NCBI RefSeq assembly: GCF_051912845.1
Contig: NZ_JBNCBU010000002.1
Location: 62,001-126,000, forward strand
DNA length: 64,000 nt
Reading direction: 5' to 3'
Origin: Tsuneonella sediminis
GTDB taxonomy: Bacteria > Pseudomonadota > Alphaproteobacteria > Sphingomonadales > Sphingomonadaceae
Below are positions 34,135 through 42,902 of this stretch, one piece after another. The position numbers were made by a program, and so were the translations under genes. Every line of letters begins with the position of its first letter. Within the stretch, counting starts at the first letter, position 1. A model generated the notes under the pieces. That model was given only the letters and a program-made list of their open reading frames with translations, searched no databases and was not told the DNA's origin.

Positions 34135-34857
34135 TCAGTCGTCCAGCACGGCGGGTTCGATCCCACCGCCAGTATCAGCCGCCGATTGCGGCCCCAGGAA
34201 ATGCATCAGGCGCTCGAGCGCGAGCGATACCCGCTCGGCTGCTGCCGGATCGGCCAGCGCCATGTGGACGACGTTGTCGCGGCCCATTGCCACAGACAGA
34301 GCCGCCCGGTCCAGTGGCAAGCGCGTGCCGGTCTCGCCCGACCCTTCGGCATCGCGCCCCACGCGCCATGCCTGGTCGAGCTTGCGGCTGCCGTCGGCGC
34401 TCGCATCGGCGGCATGGAGCAGCAGTTCCACCGCCCCTCCGCGCGCGTGTTCGGCGATCCTGTCGGATCCCAAGATAAGGTGCCCCGCGCGCAGTTCGAG
34501 TCCCAGCCGGTCGAGCAGGGCCCTGGCGAGTCCCTCCTCGATGCGCTGCGGCAGGTCGTCGGGCACCGACAGCGACGCGCCCTTGAAGGCCCGCGCGAGT
34601 GCGCCCTTCAGCTTGCCCTTCGCGAGGGCCGCTTCGAGCTCGGCGCGCGATACGCCAAGCCATGCGCCGCGGCCGGGAGCCTTCGCATGGACGTCAGGCA
34701 GCACGTCGCCATCGGGCGAGATCGCCAGCCGGACGAGCGTGGCGCGCCCGCCATGCTCCCCGGAGAGGATGCACTTGCGCTCGGGCTCCGCCTTGCGGGG
34801 AGCCTTGGGCGCCTCGGCGATGTCGGGCGTCAGGCGCTCATTGTTCGGAGTCCGCAT
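34135..34857 (-). CDS. YlxR (DUF448) RNA-binding protein with L7Ae-like C-terminus
   Basis: A 240-residue protein: an N-terminal DUF448/YlxR domain (ERKCILSGEHGGRATLVRLA, ending GRGAWLGVSRAELEAAL) and a C-terminal region with GLELRAGHLILGSDRIAEHA that resembles the L7Ae/Gadd45-type RNA-binding domain often fused or adjacent to YlxR. It sits between nusA and infB, the standard place, overlapping nusA by 20 bases. Function is probably RNA binding in transcription or translation. Confidence 0.88.
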   Translation of the reverse strand: MRTPNNERLTPDIAEAPKAPRKAEPERKCILSGEHGGRATLVRLAISPDGDVLPDVHAKAPGRGAWLGVSRAELEAALAKGKLKGALARAFKGASLSVPDDLPQRIEEGLARALLDRLGLELRAGHLILGSDRIAEHARGGAVELLLHAADASADGSRKLDQAWRVGRDAEGSGETGTRLPLDRAALSVAMGRDNVVHMALADPAAAERVSLALERLMHFLGPQSAADTGGGIEPAVLDD

Positions 34858-36478
34858 GAGCGGCCTCCTCGGATGCGGGTTCTTCGTCCTCGAACCAGTG
34901 GGCGCGGGCAGCCATGATGATTTCGTTGCCCTGTTCTTCGGTCAGGCCGTATTCGCCAAGCACGCCGCCCTTGTCCTCGGGCTTGGGGCGATCCGAGCGC
35001 AGGCGCGGTCCGTCGGTCGGCGCCTGGCGCCGGCGGGGCGTCTCGCGCTTCTTGGCGATCAGCTCGTCGGTCGCGAGGTCGGCCAGGTCGTCGAGCGTGG
35101 TGATCCCCGCCTTGCCGAGCGTGACGAGCATCGCCTCGGTCAGGTGCGGGATCTCGGCCAGCGCGTCCTCGACCCCGAGCGCCTGGCGCTCGGCACGGTA
35201 GGCGGCGTCGCGCCGCTCGAGCGCCTCGATCGCGCGGCTCTGCAGTTCCTCGGCGAGTTCCTCGTCGAAGCCCTCGATCGTCGCGAGTTCGGCAAGCTCG
35301 ACATAGGCGACTTCCTCGAGCTCGGCGAAGCCTTCGGCCACGAGAAGCTGCGAGAGGGTCTCGTCGACATCGAGCTCTTCCTCGAACATCTTCGAACGCT
35401 CGGCGAATTCCTTGCTGCGCTTCTCCGAGGCTTCCTCCTCGGTCATGATGTCGATCTGGTGGCCGGTCAGCTGGCTTGCCAGGCGCACGTTCTGGCCGCG
35501 CCGGCCGATTGCAAGGCTGAGCTGGTCGTCGGGTACCACCACCTCGATCCGGCCGTCCTCCTCGTCGAGGACGACGCGGCTGACGGTGGCGGGCTGGAGC
35601 GCGTTGACGACGAACGTCGCGGTATCCTCGCTCCAGGGGATGATGTCGATCTTCTCGCCCTGCAGCTCCTGGACGACAGCCTGCACGCGGCTGCCCTTCA
35701 TGCCGACACAGGCGCCGACGGGGTCGATGCTGCTGTCGCGGCTGATCACGCCAATTTTCGCGCGCGATCCCGGATCGCGGGCGGCGGCCTGGATGGTGAT
35801 GATGCCGTCGTAGATCTCGGGCACTTCCTGCGCGAACAGCTTCTTCATGAACTCCGGGTGCGCCCGAGACAGGAAGATCTGCGGCCCGCGGTTGTTGCGC
35901 TCCACCTTGGTGATCAGCGCGCGCACGCGCTCGCCGGGACGGGCAGCCTCGCGCGGGATCTGCTGGTCGCGGCGGATCACGCCCTCGGCGCGGCCCAGGT
36001 TGACGATCACGTGGCCGAACTCGACCGACTTTATGACCCCGGTAATGACTTCGCCCGCTCGGTCCTTGAATTCCTCGTACTGGCGCTCGCGCTCGGCATC
36101 GCGGACCTTCTGGAAGATCACCTGCTTGGCGGACTGCGCATCGATCCGGCCGAGGTCGACCGGGGGCAGCGGGTCGACGATGTAGTCGCCCACCTTGGCG
36201 TCGGCCTGCAGCTTGTTCGCCTGCTCGAGGTTCACCTGCTTGAAATAGTCGTCGACCTCCTCGACCACCTCGACCACGCGCCACAGGCGCAGGTCGCCGG
36301 TCTGCGGGTCGAGCTTGGCCCGGATGTCGTTCTCATTGCCGTAGCGCGCGCGAGCGGCCTTCTGGATCGCTTCTTCCATCGCCTCGATGACGATCGCCTT
36401 GTCGATCATCTTCTCCGAAGCGACCGAGTTGGCGATCGCGAGCAGTTCTGCCTTGTTGGCGGAAATCGAACTGGCCAT
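34838..36478 (-). CDS. nusA: Transcription elongation/termination factor NusA
   Basis: A 546-residue NusA: N-terminal RNA polymerase-binding domain, S1 domain (GEVITGVIKSVEFGHVIVNL), KH domains (DPVGACVGMKGSRVQAVVQEL and SLAIGRRGQNVRLASQLTG) and acidic C-terminal helix-hairpin repeats. It controls pausing, termination and antitermination. Located between rimP and the YlxR gene in the usual order. Confidence 0.98.
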   Translation of the reverse strand: MASSISANKAELLAIANSVASEKMIDKAIVIEAMEEAIQKAARARYGNENDIRAKLDPQTGDLRLWRVVEVVEEVDDYFKQVNLEQANKLQADAKVGDYIVDPLPPVDLGRIDAQSAKQVIFQKVRDAERERQYEEFKDRAGEVITGVIKSVEFGHVIVNLGRAEGVIRRDQQIPREAARPGERVRALITKVERNNRGPQIFLSRAHPEFMKKLFAQEVPEIYDGIITIQAAARDPGSRAKIGVISRDSSIDPVGACVGMKGSRVQAVVQELQGEKIDIIPWSEDTATFVVNALQPATVSRVVLDEEDGRIEVVVPDDQLSLAIGRRGQNVRLASQLTGHQIDIMTEEEASEKRSKEFAERSKMFEEELDVDETLSQLLVAEGFAELEEVAYVELAELATIEGFDEELAEELQSRAIEALERRDAAYRAERQALGVEDALAEIPHLTEAMLVTLGKAGITTLDDLADLATDELIAKKRETPRRRQAPTDGPRLRSDRPKPEDKGGVLGEYGLTEEQGNEIIMAARAHWFEDEEPASEEAAHADSEQ

Positions 36479-36484
36479 TGGTCC

Positions 36485-37063
36485 TTACTCTTCCTCTGTC
36501 TCGAGAGATTCTTCCCCGGCACCCGCCGACACCTCTTCAGCGCCGGTCATGTCGAGCGGTTTGGTAGCGGCGATCAGCGCGTCGGTGAGGACGAGCTGCG
36601 CCGAATGTATCTGCGCGCGCGGCACGGTGACCTCGCCCGCCTTGCGGTCGGCGATCGTCACCTGGCCGGCCTCGATGCCCTTGAGGTCGCCCTTGAGCAC
36701 GCGCTGGCCGTCAAAGCCCTTGTCCATGACGATGCGGGCCTCGTGGCCGGCCCAGTTCGCGAAATCCTTGTCGCGGGTGAGCGGGCGATCGATGCCGGGG
36801 CTCGACACCTCGAGGTGATAGGCGCCGGGGATCAGCACTTCGCCGGCTTCCTCGCGCGCATCCATCATGTCCGATACGCGGCGCGAGAGCGCGGCGCACT
36901 GGTCGATGACCAGCTGACCCGTCGCGGGGTCTTCCGCCATGATCTGCAGCGCCTCGCCGCCGTCGCCAGCTTCGGACGGCATCATCTTCACGCGCACGAG
37001 TTCGAGCCCGAGCGCGTCGGCTTCGGGTTCGATCAGTTCGATGAGGCGCGCGATATCTGCCAT
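36485..37063 (-). CDS. rimP: Ribosome maturation factor RimP
   Basis: A 192-residue RimP: LGLELVRVKMM, CAALSRRVSDMMDA, YHLEVSSPGIDRPLTRDKDF are the family motifs. It assists 30S subunit maturation. It is the first gene of the nusA-infB cluster and is preceded by a 122-base spacer in which no clear promoter could be read. The C-terminus is a Glu/Ser-rich tail. Confidence 0.96.
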   Translation of the reverse strand: MADIARLIELIEPEADALGLELVRVKMMPSEAGDGGEALQIMAEDPATGQLVIDQCAALSRRVSDMMDAREEAGEVLIPGAYHLEVSSPGIDRPLTRDKDFANWAGHEARIVMDKGFDGQRVLKGDLKGIEAGQVTIADRKAGEVTVPRAQIHSAQLVLTDALIAATKPLDMTGAEEVSAGAGEESLETEEE

Positions 37064-37185
37064 TCGGTCTCCGGTTCATCCGCCATGCGCCTTCGGTGCC
37101 GGCCCCTTTCGGCGCCAGCCCCTCCAGTCTCGCGATGTCGGGATCGCTGGCCAGATAGGCGCGAGTCACTCCAAAGGCAAGCGGC

Positions 37186-38208
<1,023 letters not shown>

Positions 38209-38297
38209 ACCCAAGGAATAGCGAAAATTCCCAACTCTCGGCAACAAAAACCATCATGGCGCCACTTGAACCCCGCCCCGTATCCGTAAATCCGCAA

Positions 38298-38314
38298 TTG
38301 GCATGCCCCTTGCT
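38298..38314 (+). promoter_or_regulatory. Sigma-54 (-24/-12) promoter of the psp operon
   Basis: TTGGCATGCCCCTTGCT contains GG and GC separated by exactly ten bases, close to the consensus TGGCAC-N5-TTGC. It predicts transcription start near 38325, 20 bases before the first psp ATG. The divergent pspF gene supplies the matching activator. Confidence 0.9.
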
Positions 38315-38319
38315 GATGT

Positions 38320-38334
38320 GTGAATGTCATTCAC
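38320..38334 (+). promoter_or_regulatory. Perfect 15-bp palindrome across the psp transcription start
   Basis: GTGAATGTCATTCAC reads the same on both strands apart from the central base. It runs from about -5 to +10 relative to the start predicted from the -24/-12 promoter and ends just before the CGGAGG ribosome site. It could be an operator for an unknown regulator. Confidence 0.6.
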
Positions 38335-38345
38335 CGGAGGTATTC

Positions 38346-38498
38346 ATGTTCGACCGTCGTTTCCTGCAGACCCGCCTCGGCCACGCCGCAATGGCGAGTG
38401 TCGCCGCGATGGCCCTCTTCGTGGCACTGAGTGCGCAGATTGAAGCCGCTCCGGCGTTCGCCGCGAACGGCCCTGTCGCCTCCGTGGAGCTGGCATGA
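38346..38498 (+). CDS. 50-residue membrane or exported leader protein of the psp operon
   Basis: A small protein with a basic N-terminus (MFDRRFLQTRLGH) and a hydrophobic Ala-rich segment (AAMASVAAMALFVALSAQIE) that could be one membrane helix or a signal peptide with a possible cut near APAFAA. It has a strong CGGAGG ribosome site six bases upstream, and its TGA overlaps the next ATG (ATGA). No family is recognised. As the first gene behind the sigma-54 promoter it should be induced with pspA. Confidence 0.65.
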   Translation: MFDRRFLQTRLGHAAMASVAAMALFVALSAQIEAAPAFAANGPVASVELA

Positions 38499-39409
38499 AC
38501 AAGCCTCCATCCAACGACCCCCTCGGGCCGGAGCGCGACGAGTCCCCCTCGCGCGGGACCCAGTCCCCCCGCGCGTCAGGCGCTCCGGCCCACCCCCCGT
38601 CATCCCCGCGAGCCAGCCGGCTCGACGAGGAAGTAGAGCGGCTGCGCCGCAGCCCCACCCCCACCCAGTCCGCCGCCCAGCGAGACATCGCCAACTACGG
38701 AGTCGCCTTCATGGGAATCTTCAGCCGCACCCGGGATATCATCGCGGCGAACTTCAACGACATGCTCGACAAGGCTGACGACCCGTCGAAGATGATCCGG
38801 ATGATCATCCTCGAGATGGAAGAAACCCTCGTCGAGGTCCGGGCCAGCGCCGCGCGTACGATCGCCGACCAGAAGGAAATGCACCGCCATACGGTCAAGC
38901 TCGAGCGGCTCCAGGCCGATTGGGCGGAAAAGGCCCAGCTTGCTCTCAGCAAGGATCGCGAGGATCTGGCCCGCGCCGCGCTGGTCGAGAAGAAAAAGGC
39001 TGGCGACATGGCCGAACAGCTGCGCCAGGAGATCGCCGTTCTGGACGATGCCCTGCGCGCTTACGAGCAGGACATCGAGAAGTTGCAGGTCCGCCTGCGT
39101 GAGGCGCGCAGCCGCCAGACGGCAATCGCCGCGCGGCTCGAGAGCGCCGAGAACCGCGTCAAGCTGCGCAGCCTGATGACCAACGAACGCGCCGACGAGG
39201 CGCTTGCCCGGTTCGACCAGCTGGAGCGCCGGGTCGACTATGCCGAGGGCCGCGCCGACGCGCTGAGCATCGCCGACGGCACCGGCAAGCCGACCCTTGC
39301 CGACGAGATCGCCGCCCTCGCGGGTGCCGACAAGATCGACGAGGAACTGGAGGAAATGAAGCGTTCGCTCGGCCTGGACCGCAAGTCAGACGCCGGGGAC
39401 AAGGAGTAA
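38495..39409 (+). CDS. pspA: Phage shock protein PspA with N-terminal extension
   Basis: The last 232 residues, from MGIFSRTRDIIAANFNDMLD at 38711, are a complete PspA: an amphipathic N-terminal helix, then long coiled coils (DKADDPSKMIRMIILEMEET, KAQLALSKDREDLARAALVE). PspA binds stressed inner membrane as an ESCRT-III-like scaffold and restrains PspF. The frame is open for 72 more codons to ATG 38495; these are Pro/Ser-rich, start with their own GGAG site, overlap the previous stop and show GC-rich third positions, so I take them as translated. A GGAG also precedes 38711, so a short form is possible. Confidence 0.88.
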   Translation: MNKPPSNDPLGPERDESPSRGTQSPRASGAPAHPPSSPRASRLDEEVERLRRSPTPTQSAAQRDIANYGVAFMGIFSRTRDIIAANFNDMLDKADDPSKMIRMIILEMEETLVEVRASAARTIADQKEMHRHTVKLERLQADWAEKAQLALSKDREDLARAALVEKKKAGDMAEQLRQEIAVLDDALRAYEQDIEKLQVRLREARSRQTAIAARLESAENRVKLRSLMTNERADEALARFDQLERRVDYAEGRADALSIADGTGKPTLADEIAALAGADKIDEELEEMKRSLGLDRKSDAGDKE

Positions 39410-39415
39410 GGGGCA

Positions 39416-39718
39416 ATGGATTTCGACGTCGTAATTGTAATGTCCACGCTGTTCATCGGACTGCCGTGGATCATCCTGCACTACATCACGCGGTGGAAAA
39501 CCGCGGCCACGATCACCACCGATGACGAAGCGCTGCTCGAGGAACTCTACAGCCTCGCCAAGCGGCTCGACGAACGGATGGAGACGGTCGAGCGTCTGGT
39601 CGCCAGCGACGACCCGAGCTTCAAGCCCGCCCGCCTGACCCGCGACAGCGAGCTCGACGCCGCCCCGCTTCGCGAACTCGAGAACCTCATCGCCGAAAAG
39701 AAGGGAGCCCGCCAGTGA
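39416..39718 (+). CDS. pspB: Envelope stress membrane protein PspB
   Basis: A 100-residue protein with one N-terminal membrane helix (DVVIVMSTLFIGLPWIILHY), then a cytoplasmic helix ending in RLDERMETVERLVASDDPSF, the counterpart of RMRERIQALESILDAEHPNW in E. coli PspB. PspB and PspC sense membrane stress and draw PspA from PspF. The C-terminus is about 30 residues longer than in E. coli. It starts six bases after pspA. Confidence 0.88.
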   Translation: MDFDVVIVMSTLFIGLPWIILHYITRWKTAATITTDDEALLEELYSLAKRLDERMETVERLVASDDPSFKPARLTRDSELDAAPLRELENLIAEKKGARQ

Positions 39719-40092
39719 ACAGCCCGCGCACCACGCTTTACCGCGACAAGCAGAACGCCAAGCTGATGGGCGTCTGTGCAGGCATCGCCGACTACACGGG
39801 CGTCAACGCGCTGTGGGTGAGGCTCGGGTTCATCGTCCTCTTGCTGACGATCGCCCCGATCCTGTTGCCGGCCTACTTCATCGCCGGACTGCTTCTCAAC
39901 AAGAAGCCGCCCCACCTCTACGGAGACCAGGAGGAAACGAAGTACTGGCAGCGGGTCCGGCAAAGTCCCAAGCGCACCGCGCGCGAGATCCGCGGCAAAT
40001 TCCGCGAGATCGATCGCCGGCTGGCCGAGGTCGAGACTTACTACGTCACCAGCAATCCGCGCCTGAACGCCGAGATCGAGCGGCTGCGCTGA
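39715..40092 (+). CDS. pspC: Envelope stress membrane protein PspC
   Basis: A 125-residue protein with the PspC domain: LYRDKQNAKLMGVCAGIADY, then TGVNALWVRLGFIVLLLT and a second hydrophobic segment PILLPAYFIAGLLLN. The C-terminal half is a basic coiled coil (REIDRRLAEVETYY). PspC is the inner membrane sensor partner of PspB. The start is GTG at 39715, overlapping the pspB TGA. Confidence 0.93.
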   Translation: MNSPRTTLYRDKQNAKLMGVCAGIADYTGVNALWVRLGFIVLLLTIAPILLPAYFIAGLLLNKKPPHLYGDQEETKYWQRVRQSPKRTAREIRGKFREIDRRLAEVETYYVTSNPRLNAEIERLR

Positions 40093-40120
40093 TCGCATCT
40101 TTCCGAGGGGGATTTTTTCG

Positions 40121-40435
40121 ATGGACAACGGCACACTTGCCCTCCTGATACCGATTATAGCGCTGTCGATCCCGATCGTGCGGATGTGGACCCGCCACCA
40201 GCGCGAACTCGCCAAGATGCAGATCAGCGCGACCGCCGATGCGACCGCGGAGAAGGCCGCGCAGTATTCGAGCCAGGTACAGGCGCTCGAGGACCGCGTC
40301 CGCGTGCTCGAGCGCATCGTCACCGACAAGGGTTACGATGTCGCCACCCAGATCGAGGCGCTCCGCGACCAGCGCCGGGTCCACGAGGCGGACAACGGCG
40401 TGTCGATCGAAAGCCTGCGCAAGGAGCGTGCGTGA
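40121..40435 (+). CDS. PspB-like membrane coiled-coil protein, first extra copy
   Basis: A 104-residue protein: one N-terminal helix (LALLIPIIALSIPIVRMW) then a charged region and a coiled coil ALEDRVRVLERIVTDKGYDV followed by ATQIEALRDQR. The coil matches the PspB motif at the same place in PspB above, so it is a PspB paralogue. There is an AGGGGG site before the ATG, 28 bases after pspC. It ends TGATG into the next gene. Confidence 0.8.
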   Translation: MDNGTLALLIPIIALSIPIVRMWTRHQRELAKMQISATADATAEKAAQYSSQVQALEDRVRVLERIVTDKGYDVATQIEALRDQRRVHEADNGVSIESLRKERA

Positions 40436-40764
40436 TGGAAAAGATCGCGATCCTGGAGGCCCTTGCGCCGATGATTGCCGTGGGCGTGGTGGCCATCAGC
40501 CTCGGCTGGGTGACCACGACCTGGCTGCGGATCAAGAACGGCTATCCGCTCGACGGGGCCTGGGGCCAGGCCGTTTATCCAAGGACCGACGCCGAGGCCA
40601 AGGAGCGCATCACGCTCCTGTCTCAGGAAAACGCCCAACTCCGTGCAGAGATCGGCTCGATGAAGGACCGGCTCGCGACAGTCGAGCGGATCGTCACCGA
40701 CAGCGGCTATCATCTCACGCAGGACATCGAACGCCTGCGCGACGGCCGGGAGAACGTCCAGTGA
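40435..40764 (+). CDS. PspB-like membrane coiled-coil protein, second extra copy
   Basis: A 109-residue protein with one N-terminal helix (MIAVGVVAISLGWVTTTWL), a short spacer, a coil ERITLLSQENAQLRAEIGSM and the motif KDRLATVERIVTDSGYHLTQ followed by DIERLRDG. It shares the -ERIVTD-GY- signature with the previous protein. The start overlaps the previous stop (TGATG) and its own stop overlaps the next GTG. Confidence 0.8.
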   Translation: MEKIAILEALAPMIAVGVVAISLGWVTTTWLRIKNGYPLDGAWGQAVYPRTDAEAKERITLLSQENAQLRAEIGSMKDRLATVERIVTDSGYHLTQDIERLRDGRENVQ

Positions 40765-41033
40765 GCTTCTGGACCGCGCTCGTCGTGATGACCGCGATCT
40801 TCGCCTTCATGGTGCTGCGGATCGTGCGCATCCAGTCCGAGGCCGGCAAGCGCAACCACGCGGCCCCGGCCGACGATGGCGAGAAGACCGCCTTGCGCGG
40901 AGAAATCGACGACCTGCGCGAGCGCATCAAGGTGCTCGAGCGGATCGCGACCGACGCCAACACTTCCGCTGCCATCGAAACGCGCCGGGTCTCGGACGAA
41001 ATCGAGGCGCTGCGCGACAGCGAGAAATCCTGA
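40761..41033 (+). CDS. PspB-like membrane coiled-coil protein, third extra copy
   Basis: A 90-residue protein with one N-terminal helix (SFWTALVVMTAIFAFMVLRI) and the coil LRERIKVLERIATDANTSAA ending SDEIEALRDSEKS. The same motif and terminal IEALRD as the first extra copy show common ancestry. The start is GTG at 40761, overlapping the previous TGA (GTGA). Confidence 0.78.
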   Translation: MSFWTALVVMTAIFAFMVLRIVRIQSEAGKRNHAAPADDGEKTALRGEIDDLRERIKVLERIATDANTSAAIETRRVSDEIEALRDSEKS

Positions 41034-41048
41034 TTGGGAGATCCTCTC

Positions 41049-41309
41049 ATGACCGAACCTATCCTGCTTGCCGCCACCTCGCTCGCCGCGGTCGCCATCG
41101 TGGCCTTCGCCATGCTGCGCGGCTGGCAGGGCTGGCTTGACCTCAAGGAGCACGAACTGGAGCGAGTGGCGGGCGCAATGGCGCGCGGCGGCGAATCCGC
41201 GCGCGAACCCGAAACCGGCAGCGCGCTGGGCGCGGCGCGGATCGAGCTCAGCGATCTCAAGGAGCGCATCCGCAAGCTCGAGGCGATCGCAAGCGGAGTC
41301 GACCTCTGA
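41049..41309 (+). CDS. PspB-like membrane coiled-coil protein, fourth extra copy
   Basis: An 86-residue protein with one N-terminal helix (LLAATSLAAVAIVAFAMLRG) and a C-terminal coil LKERIRKLEAIASGVDL. It is the most divergent of the set, ending right after the motif. The ATG at 41049 has GGGAG upstream; its stop overlaps the next ATG (TGATG). Confidence 0.75.
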   Translation: MTEPILLAATSLAAVAIVAFAMLRGWQGWLDLKEHELERVAGAMARGGESAREPETGSALGAARIELSDLKERIRKLEAIASGVDL

Positions 41310-41485
41310 TGGCCGCCGTGCACGCCGACGTTACCAAGGCCGGCATCGGCCTCGGAAGCGCGATCGCCGTGGCCATCTCGTGGTCGCTCCACAAGTCGAT
41401 CCTGTGGGCGGCGATCCAGGGCTTCTTCGGCTGGTTCTATGTCCTGTACTACGCGCTGACGCGTCCGGGCGGGCTGGCAGGATAG
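41309..41485 (+). CDS. 58-residue two-helix membrane protein closing the psp array
   Basis: A small hydrophobic protein with two likely membrane helices (IGLGSAIAVAISWSLHKSIL and AAIQGFFGWFYVLYYAL) and a Gly-rich end. No family is recognised. It is translated from an ATG overlapping the previous stop and so belongs to the psp operon. Twenty-six bases later the sufE gene begins, possibly from a different transcript. Confidence 0.7.
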   Translation: MAAVHADVTKAGIGLGSAIAVAISWSLHKSILWAAIQGFFGWFYVLYYALTRPGGLAG

Positions 41486-41511
41486 GCCGCCGCGCGCTAA
41501 GGGCGCGCGCC

Positions 41512-41925
41512 ATGCGGAGCCTGCAAGACATTGCCGAGGAATACGAGTTCCTCGATCCCGACGACCGCTATCGCCTGCTGATCGAGCTTGGCCGCGAACT
41601 CGAGGAGATGCCCCAGGCGCTCAAGACCGACGCGACGCTGGTGCGCGGATGCTCGGCGGCAGTGTGGGTCTATCCGACGGGCGACGCGGGGCGGCTGCAC
41701 TTTCTGGCCGACAGCAACGCCGCGATCACCAAGGGTATCGTCGCGCTCGTCATCGCGGCGGTCCAGGACCGGCCGGCCGCCGAGGTGGCCGCGATGGACG
41801 TCGCCTCGGCACTTGCGCCCTTCGACCTGAAGAACCAGCTCAGCAGCAACCGCACTCAAGGGGTGCCGAACATGATCGCGCTAGTGCAGGACCATGCTGC
41901 GCGGATCGCCCGCGGTCAGAGCTAG
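41512..41925 (+). CDS. sufE: SufE-like cysteine desulfuration protein
   Basis: A 137-residue SufE/CsdE-family protein. The sulfur-accepting cysteine is Cys47 in LVRGCSAAVWV, with GLTPFDL-like region reading LAPFDLKNQLSSNRTQGV. SufE takes persulfide from a SufS-type desulfurase for iron-sulfur cluster assembly. No suf operon is adjacent. Its stop overlaps the convergent AraC gene stop by four bases. Confidence 0.93.
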   Translation: MRSLQDIAEEYEFLDPDDRYRLLIELGRELEEMPQALKTDATLVRGCSAAVWVYPTGDAGRLHFLADSNAAITKGIVALVIAAVQDRPAAEVAAMDVASALAPFDLKNQLSSNRTQGVPNMIALVQDHAARIARGQS

Positions 41926-42863
41926 GCGCGCAGGTTTTCCGGGATCGGGGCCAGCCGCGGGCCGGCCTGGCGGAAGTGGCGCAGGTCGAGGAACCGCGAA
42001 AGGAAAGGCATGTCCGGATCCGCGATCCGGGCAGGCGTGCGTCCGGCGAACATGCGAATTTCGCGGATCATGTGCGGCTGATCGTAAAAGTGGTCCTGGA
42101 TTGCGCCCAAGTCCTCTTCGGAAAGGCCGGGCTTCGCCAGCAGGACCGCCGCCCGCAGCGCACGGTACTTGCGCACGAGCGTGGCTGGGGCGAGGCCGAA
42201 ATATCGCTCGGCGAGCCGCTGGACCTGGCGCGGGCCGTAGCCTGAGCTGGCATAGAGATCGGCCAGCGAGGGTGAGAGCGATTTCGCCAGCCAGGCCGCA
42301 ACGGTCCGGATGAATTCAATATGACGGGGCGGAAGGGGCCTCGCCGCGGCGGCCATTCCCTGCGCCAAGATAGCGGCCTTGTCGGCGTCGGACAGCCGGT
42401 CGTAGTCACGCAGGATCGTTTCCCCGGCTTCGGCGAGCGGAGCGCGGACAACCTCGGCTGCGGCGCGGACGCGGTTGCCGTGGTCCGCCGCCGAGAGGCC
42501 CGTCAGGCTCGCCCAGCCCACCGGGCTCAGCATCGCGCCGAATGCATCCCACGGACCTTCCATTTCCAGCGTCGTCGCCGCGGAGGTCGGCGTCACCAGG
42601 GTAAACCCCGGGCCGCGCTCGACCCGGCCGTCGAGGAATCGCAGGGTGCCCGTACCCTTCCCGAGTAGGATGAGGATCCCGATCGACGAAGGCTGCACGT
42701 CACGGATATGAGGTTCGTCGCACCGCACGCGGTAGAAGGTGGTGGCAAGGCTGGCCGCCTGCTCGGGCGGCGCGATAAGATCCATTCGCAGCAGGTCGGC
42801 ACGTGTCAGCCGGGCCTGGCCGGGCGGTTCGCTTTTCTCGACTGCGGCTTGGTCGCGACCCAT
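41922..42863 (-). CDS. AraC family transcriptional regulator
   Basis: A 313-residue protein with an N-terminal sensing region (GILILLGKGTGTLRFLDG) and a C-terminal AraC-type DNA-binding domain: SLADLYASSGYGPRQVQRLA then LVRKYRALRAAVLL and DFYDQPHMIREIRMFAG-like HFYDQPHMIREIRMFAG. The effector is unknown. Just upstream (minus strand) is crtZ, 40 bases apart. Confidence 0.9.
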   Translation of the reverse strand: MGRDQAAVEKSEPPGQARLTRADLLRMDLIAPPEQAASLATTFYRVRCDEPHIRDVQPSSIGILILLGKGTGTLRFLDGRVERGPGFTLVTPTSAATTLEMEGPWDAFGAMLSPVGWASLTGLSAADHGNRVRAAAEVVRAPLAEAGETILRDYDRLSDADKAAILAQGMAAAARPLPPRHIEFIRTVAAWLAKSLSPSLADLYASSGYGPRQVQRLAERYFGLAPATLVRKYRALRAAVLLAKPGLSEEDLGAIQDHFYDQPHMIREIRMFAGRTPARIADPDMPFLSRFLDLRHFRQAGPRLAPIPENLRA

Positions 42864-42902
42864 TTGTCCGCTGTCTTCCCGATTGCGGGAATCGTGTCCA
42901 GT

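Noticed and set aside
38711..39409. Taking only the MGIFSR-start PspA as the whole gene
   Set aside because: The upstream 72 codons show coding-like third-position composition and a coupled start, so the longer form was kept in the annotation with the short form as an alternative.
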